Assembly: GCF_004135735.1 (NCBI RefSeq)
Contig: NZ_CP012670.1
Span: 7,704,501 to 7,768,500 of the forward strand
DNA: 64,000 nucleotides
DNA from: Sorangium cellulosum
GTDB taxonomy: Bacteria; Myxococcota_A; Polyangia; Polyangiales; Polyangiaceae
Reading direction: 5' to 3'
Under the pieces are notes generated by a model. It was given only the letters and a program-made list of their open reading frames with translations. It made no database searches and was not told the DNA's origin. The translations under genes and the position numbers were made by a program. Every line of letters begins with the position of its first letter. The stretch's first letter is position 1. Shown here piece after piece: positions 19,768-27,969 of this stretch.

Positions 19768-21090
19768 ATGGATTCATCAGATCATGTCGGTGGTGTCCTG
19801 CGCCGCGTCCTCGCGCTCTCGCTCGCGCCCGTCGCCGCCGGCACCTGCGGGAGCATCGACGCCGGCGGCTTCGAGCCCGTCGCCTGCCGGGCCATCGGGG
19901 AGACATCGTACCTCGACGGGCTGAAGCCCAGGGTCGCCGCCGATTACCTCGAGCTGCGCGCGCGCCTGCGCGGCGCGAGCCATGCGCCCCACACGATCGA
20001 GACCTCGGGGACCCGGTGCGCCCGGGCGACGGACCCGGCGGCCTGCGAGGCGAAGATCGCGGCGAGCAGCTCGACCGATGGCTTCGCGCTCGGCCAGTGC
20101 GTCCAGCTCTGCCCGCAGAACGTCCTGATCGTCAGCGCGCGCGACGACGTGGACACCCTGAGCTCGAAGGAGGAGATCAAGGCGTGGCTCGGGCGCGTCG
20201 ACTCGCCCACCGAGGCGGTGCTCGCCGCGGCCCTGGAGGGCTACGACGTCTCCTGCGGTGACGACCTCCCGGGCGGGGTGCGGCGCGTCGACGGGGGCTA
20301 CGAGGTGCTGGCCACGCGCCTCACCTCCCTGTGCGCGCCCGTGGAGACCACCCTGTACGTCCTCCATGTGAGCGCGGACGGCGACGTCGGTGAGCTCGCG
20401 TCGGAGGTGATCCGGTCGACGGCCGGGGCGTGCATCGGTCGGCGCGCCCCGGGGCTCGTCGAGCGCGCGGCGTCCGGCGCGACCGTGCTCGGGGCGTGGC
20501 TCGCCCAGGTGGCGCAGCTCGAGGCGGCGTCGGTGCGCGCGTTCGACGTGCTGCGCCGCGAGCTCGTCCACCACGGCGCGCCGCGGCCCTTGATCGAGCG
20601 GGCCGGCGCGGCGCGGCGCGACGAGGTGCGGCACGCGCGCGCGATGGGCGCGCTCGCGGTGCGCCACGGCGGGCGCCCTCGCGCGCCGCGGGTGGAGCCG
20701 CAGCCGCCGCGATCGCTCGAGGAGATCGCGGTCGAGAACGCGGCGGAGGGCTGCGTGCGGGAGACGTTCGGGGCGCTGGTCGGGATGTGGCAGGCGCGGT
20801 TCGCGGGCGACCGCGCGGTGCGGCGGGTGATGCAGGGCATCGCCCGGGACGAGGCCCGCCACGCGTCGCTGGCGTGGGCGCTCGACCGCTGGGCGCGCGC
20901 GCAGCTCTCCCCGGCCGCGCGGCGGCGGGCGGACGAGGCGCGGCGGCTGGCCCTCGACGAGATCGCCGCGGAGGCGCGGCGCGGCCCCCCTCCCGATCTC
21001 GTCCGCTGGGCAGGCCTGCCCGGGCCGCGCGCCGCGCGCCGCCTGGCGACGCACCTCGCGCGGAGCGTGCCCGCGCTCGCCGCGGCATAG
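19768..21090 (+). CDS. Exported protein with C-terminal ferritin-like diiron domain
   Basis: Predicted exported protein of 440 residues. The N-terminus is hydrophobic (VLALSLAPVAAGTCG) and may be a signal peptide with a weak lipobox. The first half has several Cys (RCARATDPAACEAK, GQCVQLCPQN, SCGDD) that probably form disulfides. The second half (about 235-400) is helical with ferritin-type ligand motifs: EAASVRAFDVLRREL, RRDEVRHARAM (ExxH), ENAAEGCVRETFGAL, and ARDEARHASLAWAL (ExxH). This fits a diiron oxidase or ferritin-like fold. The start is fixed by GAAGGAGG six bases upstream. Myxobacteria carry many such fused secreted proteins; substrate unknown. Confidence 0.72.
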   Translation: MDSSDHVGGVLRRVLALSLAPVAAGTCGSIDAGGFEPVACRAIGETSYLDGLKPRVAADYLELRARLRGASHAPHTIETSGTRCARATDPAACEAKIAASSSTDGFALGQCVQLCPQNVLIVSARDDVDTLSSKEEIKAWLGRVDSPTEAVLAAALEGYDVSCGDDLPGGVRRVDGGYEVLATRLTSLCAPVETTLYVLHVSADGDVGELASEVIRSTAGACIGRRAPGLVERAASGATVLGAWLAQVAQLEAASVRAFDVLRRELVHHGAPRPLIERAGAARRDEVRHARAMGALAVRHGGRPRAPRVEPQPPRSLEEIAVENAAEGCVRETFGALVGMWQARFAGDRAVRRVMQGIARDEARHASLAWALDRWARAQLSPAARRRADEARRLALDEIAAEARRGPPPDLVRWAGLPGPRAARRLATHLARSVPALAAA

Positions 21091-21165
21091 GATCGATCGG
21101 CGGCGGGAGGTGGTCGTCACCCGGCCCTTGCATTTGCCGATCACATTGGATGTTCTCTGGCCTCC

Positions 21166-23820
21166 ATGGGCGAGCACCGACGGACCATCGAGCACGAGCG
21201 ACTCGAGCAGGACGCGAAGCGGCAAGCGCAGTGGAAGCGCTGGGGCCCGTACCTCTCCGAGCGCCAGTGGGGCACCGTGCGGGAGGACTACTCCGCTCAC
21301 GGCGACTGCTGGAACTATTTTCCCCACGACCAGGCCCGGAGCCGCGCCTACCGCTGGGGCGAGGACGGCCTGCTCGGCATCTGCGACCGAAAGGCCCGGC
21401 TGTGCTTCGCGCTCGCGCTGTGGAACGGCCGCGACCCCATCCTCAAGGAGCGGCTCTTCGGCCTGACCGGCCCGGAGGGCAACCACGGCGAGGACGTCAA
21501 GGAGTGCTACTTCTACGTCGACGCGACGCCGACGCACTCGTACCTGAAGGGCCTGTACAAGTACCCGCAGGCCGAGTTCCCCTACCGGTGGCTGGTCGAG
21601 GAGAACCGGCGCCGCGGTCGGAATCAGCCGGAGTTCGAGCTCGCCGACACCGGCGTCTTCGACGAGGACCGCTACTTCGACGTCCAGGTCGAGTACGCAA
21701 AGGCATCTCCGGACGACCTCCTGATCCGCGTCACGATCCACAACCGGTCCTCGGAGCCCGCGTCGATCGACGTGCTGCCGACCCTCTGGTTCCGGAACAC
21801 CTGGTCGTGGAATCGAACCGGAGAGGGGTACTCCGAGCGGCGGCCGGAGCTCTGGCAGGCGGCGGCGGGCGTCGTCTGCGCGGAGCACGAGGCGCTCGGC
21901 AGGATGAGGCTCCACGCCGAGGGCGAGCCGGAGCTGCTCTTCACCGACAACGAGACCAACGCCGAGCGGCTCTTCGGCGCGGCGTCCCGGTCGCCCTACC
22001 GGAAGGACGCCTTCCACGACCACATCGTCCGCGGCGCGCAGGGCGCGGTGAACCCGGCGAAGCGCGGCACCAAGGCGGCGGCGCATTACCGCCTGAGCGT
22101 GCCCGCGAGGGGCCATGTCGTGCTGAGGCTCCGGCTCGTGGCCGAAGGCGAGGCTCCGGCGGCGCCCTTCGGCGCGGGGTTCGACGCGATCTTCGGCGCG
22201 CGCATCGCGGAGGCGGACGACTTCCACGACAGCATCGCGCCCGCGGGCCTGCCCCCCGAGGAGCGCGCGGTCGTCCGCCAGGCGTACGCGGGGCTGCTCT
22301 GGTCGAAGCAGTTCTATCACTACGTGGTCGGCGAGTGGCTGGAGGGGGATCCGCCGCTCCTGCCGCCGGAGTCGAGGAAGCACGGGCGCAACGCCGACTG
22401 GAAGCACGTCTACAACCGCGACGTGATCTCGATGCCGGACAAGTGGGAGTACCCCTGGTACGCGGCGTGGGACCTCGCGTTTCACATGATCCCGTTCGCC
22501 CGGCTGGATCCCATGTTCGCGAAGGAGCAGCTGCTCCTGTTCCTCCGCGAGTGGTACATGCACCCGAACGGGCAACTGCCTGCCTACGAGTTCGCGCTGG
22601 GCGACGTCAACCCGCCGGTCCACGCCTGGGCGGCGTGGCGCGTGTACAAGATCGCGGCGCGCCGCGGCGAGCGCGACCGGGCGTTCCTCCAGCGCGTGTT
22701 CCAGAAGCTCTTGCTCAACTTCACCTGGTGGGTCAACCGCAAGGACGACGAGGGCAACAACCTCTTCTCCGGCGGGTTCCTCGGGCTCGACAACATCGGC
22801 GTCTTCGACCGCTCGCGCGCGCTGCCGACGGGCGGCACGCTGGAGCAGGCCGACGGGACGGCGTGGATGGCGTTCTTCTGCGGCACGATGCTGTCCATGG
22901 CGCTCGAGCTCGCGCACGAGGACCCGGTGTACGAGGACATGGCGACCACGTTCTTCGGTCGCTTCATCGCCATCGTGGACGCGATGAACTCCTTCGGGGG
23001 CAGCGGCCTCTGGGACGAGCAGGACGGCTTCTACTACGATCAGCTCCACGTGGACGGCCGCGTGGTGCCGCTCCGGACCCGATCGATGGTCGGCGTGATC
23101 CCGCTGTTCGCGGTCGAGGTCCTCGAGGACGAGACGATAAACCGCCTGCCCGGCTTCCGGAAGCGGATGAGCTGGTTCCTCGAGAACCGCCGGGATCTCG
23201 CGCGCCACATCGCGTACCTCGAGGGGCACCACGGGCGCCGGCTGCTCGCCGTGCCGTCGCGGGAGCGGCTCCAGCGGGCGCTGCGTTACGTGCTCGACGA
23301 GTCGGAGCTCCTGTCCCCGTACGGCGTGCGCTCGCTCAGCCGCCATCACCTGCATCATCCGTACTCGCTCCAGGTGAACGGGGAGGTCTACACGGTCGCG
23401 TACACCCCGGGAGACTCGGACACCGGGCTCTTCGGCGGCAACTCCAACTGGCGAGGTCCGGTCTGGTTCCCGCTGAACTTCCTGCTCGTCGAGGCGCTGG
23501 AGCGGTATCACCATTTCTACGGGGACACGCTCCGCGTGGAGTGCCCCACGGGCTCGGGCCGCTTCATGACCCTCGACGAGGTGGCCGGCGAGCTGTCGCG
23601 CCGACTGGCCTCGCTGTTCCTGCCGAGACAGGACGGCTCCCGGCCGTGCCATGGCGGCGACCCGCGCTTCGCCTCGGACCCTCACTGGAAGGATCTCGTG
23701 CTCTTCAGCGAGTATTTCAACGGCGACGACGGGCGCGGGGTCGGGGCCAGCCATCAGACGGGCTGGACGGCGCTCGCCGCCCGCTTCATCGAAGGCTGCG
23801 CGAACCGGCGCCCGGCGTGA
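21166..23820 (+). CDS. MGH1-like/GH63 family glycoside hydrolase (glucosidase)
   Basis: Large cytoplasmic-type enzyme of 884 residues resembling the bacterial branch of GH63 (mannosylglycerate hydrolase/processing-glucosidase type), an inverting enzyme with an (alpha/alpha)6 barrel. Landmarks: RWGEDGLLGICDRKARLC near the N-terminus, KWEYPWYAAWDLAFHMIPFA with the likely catalytic Asp, LPAYEFALGDVNPPVHAWA, ADGTAWMAFFCGTML, and GGNSNWRGPVWFPLN near the C-terminal catalytic Glu/Asp site. No signal peptide is seen. It probably cleaves an alpha-linked glucose or mannose from a compatible solute or storage glycan. Neighbours give no further clue. ATG at 21166 follows a weak GGCCTCC-type context, so the start is less certain. 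Confidence 0.82.
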   Translation: MGEHRRTIEHERLEQDAKRQAQWKRWGPYLSERQWGTVREDYSAHGDCWNYFPHDQARSRAYRWGEDGLLGICDRKARLCFALALWNGRDPILKERLFGLTGPEGNHGEDVKECYFYVDATPTHSYLKGLYKYPQAEFPYRWLVEENRRRGRNQPEFELADTGVFDEDRYFDVQVEYAKASPDDLLIRVTIHNRSSEPASIDVLPTLWFRNTWSWNRTGEGYSERRPELWQAAAGVVCAEHEALGRMRLHAEGEPELLFTDNETNAERLFGAASRSPYRKDAFHDHIVRGAQGAVNPAKRGTKAAAHYRLSVPARGHVVLRLRLVAEGEAPAAPFGAGFDAIFGARIAEADDFHDSIAPAGLPPEERAVVRQAYAGLLWSKQFYHYVVGEWLEGDPPLLPPESRKHGRNADWKHVYNRDVISMPDKWEYPWYAAWDLAFHMIPFARLDPMFAKEQLLLFLREWYMHPNGQLPAYEFALGDVNPPVHAWAAWRVYKIAARRGERDRAFLQRVFQKLLLNFTWWVNRKDDEGNNLFSGGFLGLDNIGVFDRSRALPTGGTLEQADGTAWMAFFCGTMLSMALELAHEDPVYEDMATTFFGRFIAIVDAMNSFGGSGLWDEQDGFYYDQLHVDGRVVPLRTRSMVGVIPLFAVEVLEDETINRLPGFRKRMSWFLENRRDLARHIAYLEGHHGRRLLAVPSRERLQRALRYVLDESELLSPYGVRSLSRHHLHHPYSLQVNGEVYTVAYTPGDSDTGLFGGNSNWRGPVWFPLNFLLVEALERYHHFYGDTLRVECPTGSGRFMTLDEVAGELSRRLASLFLPRQDGSRPCHGGDPRFASDPHWKDLVLFSEYFNGDDGRGVGASHQTGWTALAARFIEGCANRRPA

Positions 23821-24060
23821 AGGTCGCGGGGCGCGCGCCACGACGACACCGCGGAAAGGTGAGCGGATGTCCGGAGATCTCGGTCCGAGGCGGGGAATCG
23901 GCGCAATGCACCGCAGCCAACGAGGAGACCTGTCCAGCGAAAAGGTGATTTTCGCGGTGGGGATTCCCCTGCCGGGTGTTACGGTAACCGGTCGGGCTGG
24001 TCGCGTCGCGATCGCGGGCGGGGGTTCGACGCCACGCAACGTTCCTTCGAAGGAGGTAGA

Positions 24061-24705
24061 ATGACTGTTCGACCGGTACTCTCCATCGATACATCCTTCG
24101 ACATCGACAGCGCGTGGTTCGCGTCCGGCCGGACGATGCTCTACAGCCGGATGGGCGACCAGTTCTCGATCGTGCCGTTCGGGCGCGCGAGCGCGGAGCG
24201 GCGGAGGATCCTCCGTCAGATCGGGCGAGCCGAGGGCGCCGGCAACCCCTTCCGGGCGGTCGTGGTGTCGTCCCACGGCAGGCCGAGCAGCGTCATCGAC
24301 GACGACTCCCCCGACGGCATCCTGGTGTCGCACGAGTGCCCGGATCAGGAGATCGAGCTCTGGGCGCGCGGTCGCATCCTGTATTTTTGCTGTCCCGAGA
24401 CCGCCAGCGGTCCGCTGTTCGAGCGGCTCCTCGGCGCGGGGGCGAGGACGGTGGTCGGCTTCACGGGGAGGCCTTGCCCCGCGACCGGCGACGGCAAGTT
24501 CTTCTGGCGGCAGCTCGATCAGGAGCTCGTGACCTGCGCGCTGCACGACCAGCTCGCGCCGGGGTTCGAGAGGGCCCGGCAGCAGTTCGTCGAGCGGGTC
24601 GGGACGCGGCTCGCGACGCTCCCCCCGGGGGCGGTCCGGGACGACCTCGCGCGGATGATGGACCTGCTCCACTCGATGGTGATCCGGGGCGCCGAGAAGG
24701 GGTAG
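24061..24705 (+). CDS. Small stand-alone caspase/CHAT-like protein (putative)
   Basis: Protein of 214 residues with an excellent ribosome binding site (AAGGAGG, about 24051-24057). The middle part shows a caspase-like order: a beta-strand ending in His-Gly (RAVVVSSHGRPSSV, about 82-92), then a strand ending in Cys (RILYFCCPETASGPLFERL, about 110-128), then LGAGARTVVGFTGRPCP. His-Gly plus Cys is the catalytic dyad layout of CHAT/C14 proteases, and the GAxTVVGFxG block is CHAT-like. I cannot confirm the fold without structure prediction, so this is inference. There is no fused TPR, unlike most CHAT proteins. It lies 119 bp upstream of a subtilisin-like protease gene on the same strand. Confidence 0.5.
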   Translation: MTVRPVLSIDTSFDIDSAWFASGRTMLYSRMGDQFSIVPFGRASAERRRILRQIGRAEGAGNPFRAVVVSSHGRPSSVIDDDSPDGILVSHECPDQEIELWARGRILYFCCPETASGPLFERLLGAGARTVVGFTGRPCPATGDGKFFWRQLDQELVTCALHDQLAPGFERARQQFVERVGTRLATLPPGAVRDDLARMMDLLHSMVIRGAEKG

Positions 24706-24780
24706 CGCCGGCGGCACCGCATCGCCCGGCTCGTCCCTGGTCGCGCGGGAGGCGGTGTGACCGGTCGCCCGCGGTCGATG

Positions 24781-24802
24781 TGCGGCATGGTACAGTGCCG
24801 CA
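24781..24802 (+). promoter_or_regulatory. Short dyad upstream of the subtilase gene
   Basis: TGCGGCA and TGCCGCA form a 7-bp inverted repeat around an 8-base loop, 22 bp before the ATG of the S8 protease gene. It could be an operator or an mRNA hairpin near the ribosome binding site (CAGGGAG, about 24814-24820). Confidence 0.3.
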
Positions 24803-24824
24803 CAGATCGAGGTCAGGGAGAGCG

Positions 24825-26606
24825 ATGCGACGCGGGCTGTCGAACGTGCTCATTGCGGCGGCGCTCCTCGGGGGGGTGGCCGGGACGGGGGACGCGATCG
24901 CCGGCGCGCCCGCCGCGCCCGCCGCGCCCGGAGCGTCGTGGTTCATGGACGGGGAGCGGCGCGTCGCGGTCGAGCGGCTCGGGCCGGCCCGGCTGGACGC
25001 GGCGGGGCGCGCGCTCGCGCCGGTGCGGCTCCGCTACGCCGACGGCCGGGCCGTGCAGGCGAGCGTGGGGGCGACCGCGATCGTGCAGATCGAGCCCGGC
25101 GCCGAGGCGTCGCTCGCGGCGGCGGGCGTGCAGGTGGTGCGGCCGCTCATGCCCGCGATCGGGCTGTGGCTCGTGCGGGACAGCAGCGGCGGCGACGGCC
25201 TCGACGTCGCCGCGCGCCTCGACGGGCCGGCGCGCGCGGGCGGCGTCCGCGCGGCGGTGCCGGACCTTCATCTCCGCCTGCGGGCCCACGGCGCGCCGTT
25301 CACGCCCGACGACCCGCGCCTGCCCGGTCAATGGTACTTCGACGACCTCGGGATGCAGGAGGCCTGGGGGCGCACGCAGGGAGACGAGGCGACATCCATC
25401 GTCGTGATCGACAACGGCTGCGATCTCGACCACCCCGACCTCGCCGCGAAGATGGATCCGGGCCGGGACGTCATCGACGGCGACGACGACCCCACCTACC
25501 ACCCCGGCGAGCCGAGCGTGAACCACGGGACGGCCTGCGCGGGCCTGGTCGCGGCGGACACCGACAACGGCGAGGGCATCGCGGGCGGCTGCCCCGCCTG
25601 CAGGGTGCGGTGCGTGCGGCTGCTGAACGGCGAGGAGCAGCCGATCTCCGCCGCCGTCGACGCGTTCCAGTTCGCCCTGGAGGTGAACGCCTCCGTCGTG
25701 TCGAACAGCTGGGGCTACGCCGACGAGCTGCCCGTGCCCAGGGTGGTCGAGCAGGCGATCGATCACCTGTTCGACGCCGGGCGCGACGGGAAGGGAGCGC
25801 TCGTCCTCTTCGCCGCGGGCAACGAGGATCGGGAGCTCGGCGATGACGAGCTCCAGGCGGTGCGGGGCGTCCTCAACGTGGGCGCCGTCAACCACCTGGA
25901 GGACGCGACGCCGTTCACGAACCGCGGCGACTCGATCGATCTCGTCGCGCCGACAGGGACCTTGACCACCGACATCGCCGGGAGGGAGGGCGATACCCCG
26001 ACCGACTACACGTCGCTGTTCGGGGGCACCTCGTCGGCGTGCCCGGTCGCGGCCGGCATCGCGGGGCTGCTCGTGAGCGCGGCGCCGGAGCGGACCGCGG
26101 GCGAGCTCTACGAGATCCTGATCCGCACGGCGCGGCCGGCGCCGTACGCCCTCCCGGACGAGCGCGGGCACGATCCGGTCTTCGGGCACGGGATCATCGA
26201 TCCGGTCGCGGCGCTCCGGGAGGTGCTCGGGGACGACCCGCCGCCGGCCCAGGCGGGAGAGGGCAAGGCCGACGAGGACGAGGCGGAGCAGGCCGGCTGC
26301 GCGTGCGCGGCCGCCGGCGCGCCGCCGGCCGGGCGCCACCGAGGGCTCCTCCACGCGGTCGCGGCGTCCCTCGGCGCGGCCGCGCTGCTGCGCCGGCGCC
26401 GGGCGGGGCGCGCGGCGCGGCCAGGCCAGGGTTCGCGTCAGGCGCCCGGGCCGCGCCTCGGTCAGGCGCCCGGGCCGCGCCTCGGTCAGGCGCCCGGGCC
26501 GCGCCTCGGTCAGGCGCCCGGGCCGCGCCTCTCCCGGAGCGCATCGCGCTGCGCGAGCAGCCACGCGCGCGCCTCGCGCTCCGCCTCGAAGAACTCCAGC
26601 GGATAG
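24825..26606 (+). CDS. Secreted S8 (subtilisin-like) serine protease with MYXO-CTERM-like tail
   Basis: Exported endopeptidase of 593 residues. A signal peptide (LSNVLIAAALLGGVAGTGDAIA) is followed by a prodomain. The catalytic triad is clear: Asp in SIVVIDNGCDLDHPDL, His in VNHGTACAGLVA, oxyanion Asn in LFAAGNED, Ser in GGTSSACPVAAGIAGLL. After the protease domain comes an acidic linker, a Cys-Ala-Cys motif, a hydrophobic helix and RRRRAGR, which is a MYXO-CTERM-like sorting tail. Unusually, the frame does not stop there. It reads through a 24-bp repeat (GQAPGPRL units) and ends 45-50 residues later, overlapping the convergent STAS-like gene by 97 bp. The original stop has probably been lost. 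Confidence 0.9.
   Translation: MRRGLSNVLIAAALLGGVAGTGDAIAGAPAAPAAPGASWFMDGERRVAVERLGPARLDAAGRALAPVRLRYADGRAVQASVGATAIVQIEPGAEASLAAAGVQVVRPLMPAIGLWLVRDSSGGDGLDVAARLDGPARAGGVRAAVPDLHLRLRAHGAPFTPDDPRLPGQWYFDDLGMQEAWGRTQGDEATSIVVIDNGCDLDHPDLAAKMDPGRDVIDGDDDPTYHPGEPSVNHGTACAGLVAADTDNGEGIAGGCPACRVRCVRLLNGEEQPISAAVDAFQFALEVNASVVSNSWGYADELPVPRVVEQAIDHLFDAGRDGKGALVLFAAGNEDRELGDDELQAVRGVLNVGAVNHLEDATPFTNRGDSIDLVAPTGTLTTDIAGREGDTPTDYTSLFGGTSSACPVAAGIAGLLVSAAPERTAGELYEILIRTARPAPYALPDERGHDPVFGHGIIDPVAALREVLGDDPPPAQAGEGKADEDEAEQAGCACAAAGAPPAGRHRGLLHAVAASLGAAALLRRRRAGRAARPGQGSRQAPGPRLGQAPGPRLGQAPGPRLGQAPGPRLSRSASRCASSHARASRSASKNSSG
26437..26531. repeat. 24-bp tandem repeat, four copies
   Basis: Unit GTCAGGCGCCCGGGCCGCGC plus CTCG, starting at 26437, 26461, 26485 and 26509; the fourth is cut slightly short. 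Because 24 is divisible by three, it keeps both the protease frame (plus) and the STAS-like frame (minus) open. The STAS-like gene's stop codon (TGA, 26510-26512) lies inside the fourth copy. Confidence 0.93.
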
Positions 26607-26935
26607 GACTTCCCGGTCACGAGCTGCACGCCCTTCGTGGTGAGCGTCACGAGGACGCGCACCGAGAAGCTCGCTCCGACGAGCGCGGCGGAGTCGACGC
26701 GCGCGCTGCGCATCTCCTCCGCGGCCACCTTGCGGACCGACGCCGGGATGGCCCCCACGCGGCGCAGATCGGCGAGGAACAGGATCTCGCGGCCGCTCTC
26801 CGCCATGCGCCGGAACACGGCGGCCATCGCGCGCATCATGTCCTCCGAGGCATCGCCCTGGAGCTCCATGCGCAGGATGCCGTCGGGCTCTTCACGAAGG
26901 TCGAAAGGCGCGTTCCTGGGGCCGAGCTCGCTCAT
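26510..26935 (-). CDS. STAS/SpoIIAA-like domain protein
   Basis: Small soluble protein of 141 residues. The alternating pattern (GILRMELQGDASEDMMRAM, then REILFLADLRRVGAIPASVRK, then VLVTLTTKGVQLV, then PLEFFEAEREARAWL) resembles the SpoIIAA-like/STAS-related small proteins that are abundant in myxobacteria. The phosphorylatable Ser of classical anti-sigma antagonists is not evident. Its last few residues (RERRGPGA) are encoded inside the 24-bp repeat shared with the convergent protease gene, so the present C-terminus may be a by-product of repeat expansion. Function unknown. Confidence 0.68.
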   Translation of the reverse strand: MSELGPRNAPFDLREEPDGILRMELQGDASEDMMRAMAAVFRRMAESGREILFLADLRRVGAIPASVRKVAAEEMRSARVDSAALVGASFSVRVLVTLTTKGVQLVTGKSYPLEFFEAEREARAWLLAQRDALRERRGPGA

Positions 26936-27185
26936 GCCGAGACATGCTACTACCGCGTGACCGGAGACGAAATTGCGGTGCTGAGGTCGGCCCGGCGCGC
27001 CCCGCTGCGCGACGATCGCCCTGCCCTGGCGCGCGAGGGCGTGACGAATGCCGGTCGAGCATCCCGGCCTCGCGACCCGCGCTCCGGGAGCTGGCCGGCG
27101 GGATCCCCGCCGGGGTCCGAGGACCAGCGCGACCCCATGCGCCTCTGCCTGATGCGGCGGCGGGGGAGGCGCGGGCGCACGGGGC

Positions 27186-27488
27186 TCAGGTCCCCTTGAA
27201 GGCGCCGACGTACCAGCTGTCCTTGTCCCAGCAGAATTCCTGGAAGCCGTCGGTCAGCGTGGTGCTGTAGACGCGGAGGTGAATCTGGCCTCCGTCCAGC
27301 CACGAGGTGGCGCCGGGCGCGCAGTTCGCCTGGAACTGATCGGTGAGCGCCCCCGCGTACCAGTGGTCCTTGTCCCAGCAGGACTCCTTTACGTTGCCGT
27401 CTCCCGACAGCGTGTAGACGCGGATGTGCGGCTTGCCGTCGAACCAGGACGTGGCGCTCGCGGATTGCGACAGGCGATTCGAGCTCAT
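27186..27488 (-). CDS. RSL-type fucose-binding lectin, two tandem repeats
   Basis: Protein of 100 residues made of two repeats of about 42 residues. Each has the pattern ATSW...IRVY or LRVY...E/ES-CWD-K-D-x-WY-x-GA: first ATSWFDGKPHIRVYTL with CWDKDHWYAGAL, second ATSWLDGGQIHLRVYS with CWDKDSWYVGAF. This is the layout of the Ralstonia solanacearum lectin RSL, in which three two-repeat chains assemble into a six-bladed beta-propeller binding fucose (Arg, Glu and Trp contacts). No signal peptide is present, as in RSL. The start is set by GGAGGAGG upstream. It likely binds fucosylated glycans of prey or of the cell's own matrix. Confidence 0.85.
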   Translation of the reverse strand: MSSNRLSQSASATSWFDGKPHIRVYTLSGDGNVKESCWDKDHWYAGALTDQFQANCAPGATSWLDGGQIHLRVYSTTLTDGFQEFCWDKDSWYVGAFKGT

Positions 27489-27969
27489 TTTCTTGTCCTC
27501 CTCCGGTTCCCGCATCGGCGCGGGCGGCGAGGGCCGATGCAATCGACCTGCCACAAGCGGCGCACGGGCAGAGCGCCGGCCCCCGGATCGGGGCGCTTGC
27601 AGGTTCGCGATCTCATTCGATCTCATTCGATCGGGTGCTCCGTTTCGCCGCGATTCCTGTATCGGTGGACTCGAGGACAGGCCGTTTTTCCGGCCATTGG
27701 CCGGCCGCTGGCCGGCCTGCGTCAACCGCCGGCCGCTGGCCCGCTTCGCATCACCGCGGCGACGCAAGGATGTCCTGTCGAAAGCGCTCACCGGCCAGGC
27801 TGGATGTTCCAAAGGCGCCATCGAGAGACATTTACGCTTCCCTGCATCGAGCCGCGGAGCGTCCAATCGTCCACTGTTGGTCGATCGAGGCACGTGACTG
27901 GCGCGACGATCGAGTCGACAAGAGCGCCGCTGTCCGCACCGGGGTGGGGCGATCCCGTGCGTGCGGCGG
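27489..27969. other. Upstream region of the lectin gene
   Basis: No credible gene. Two adjacent copies of GATCTCATTC (about 27611-27630) and a cluster of GGCCGG-rich inverted repeats at about 27690-27740 (CCGGCCATTGGCCGG, then GGCCGCTGGCCGG, then CCGGCCGCTGGCC) lie upstream of the minus-strand lectin gene. They could be regulator sites or slippage products. Confidence 0.4.
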
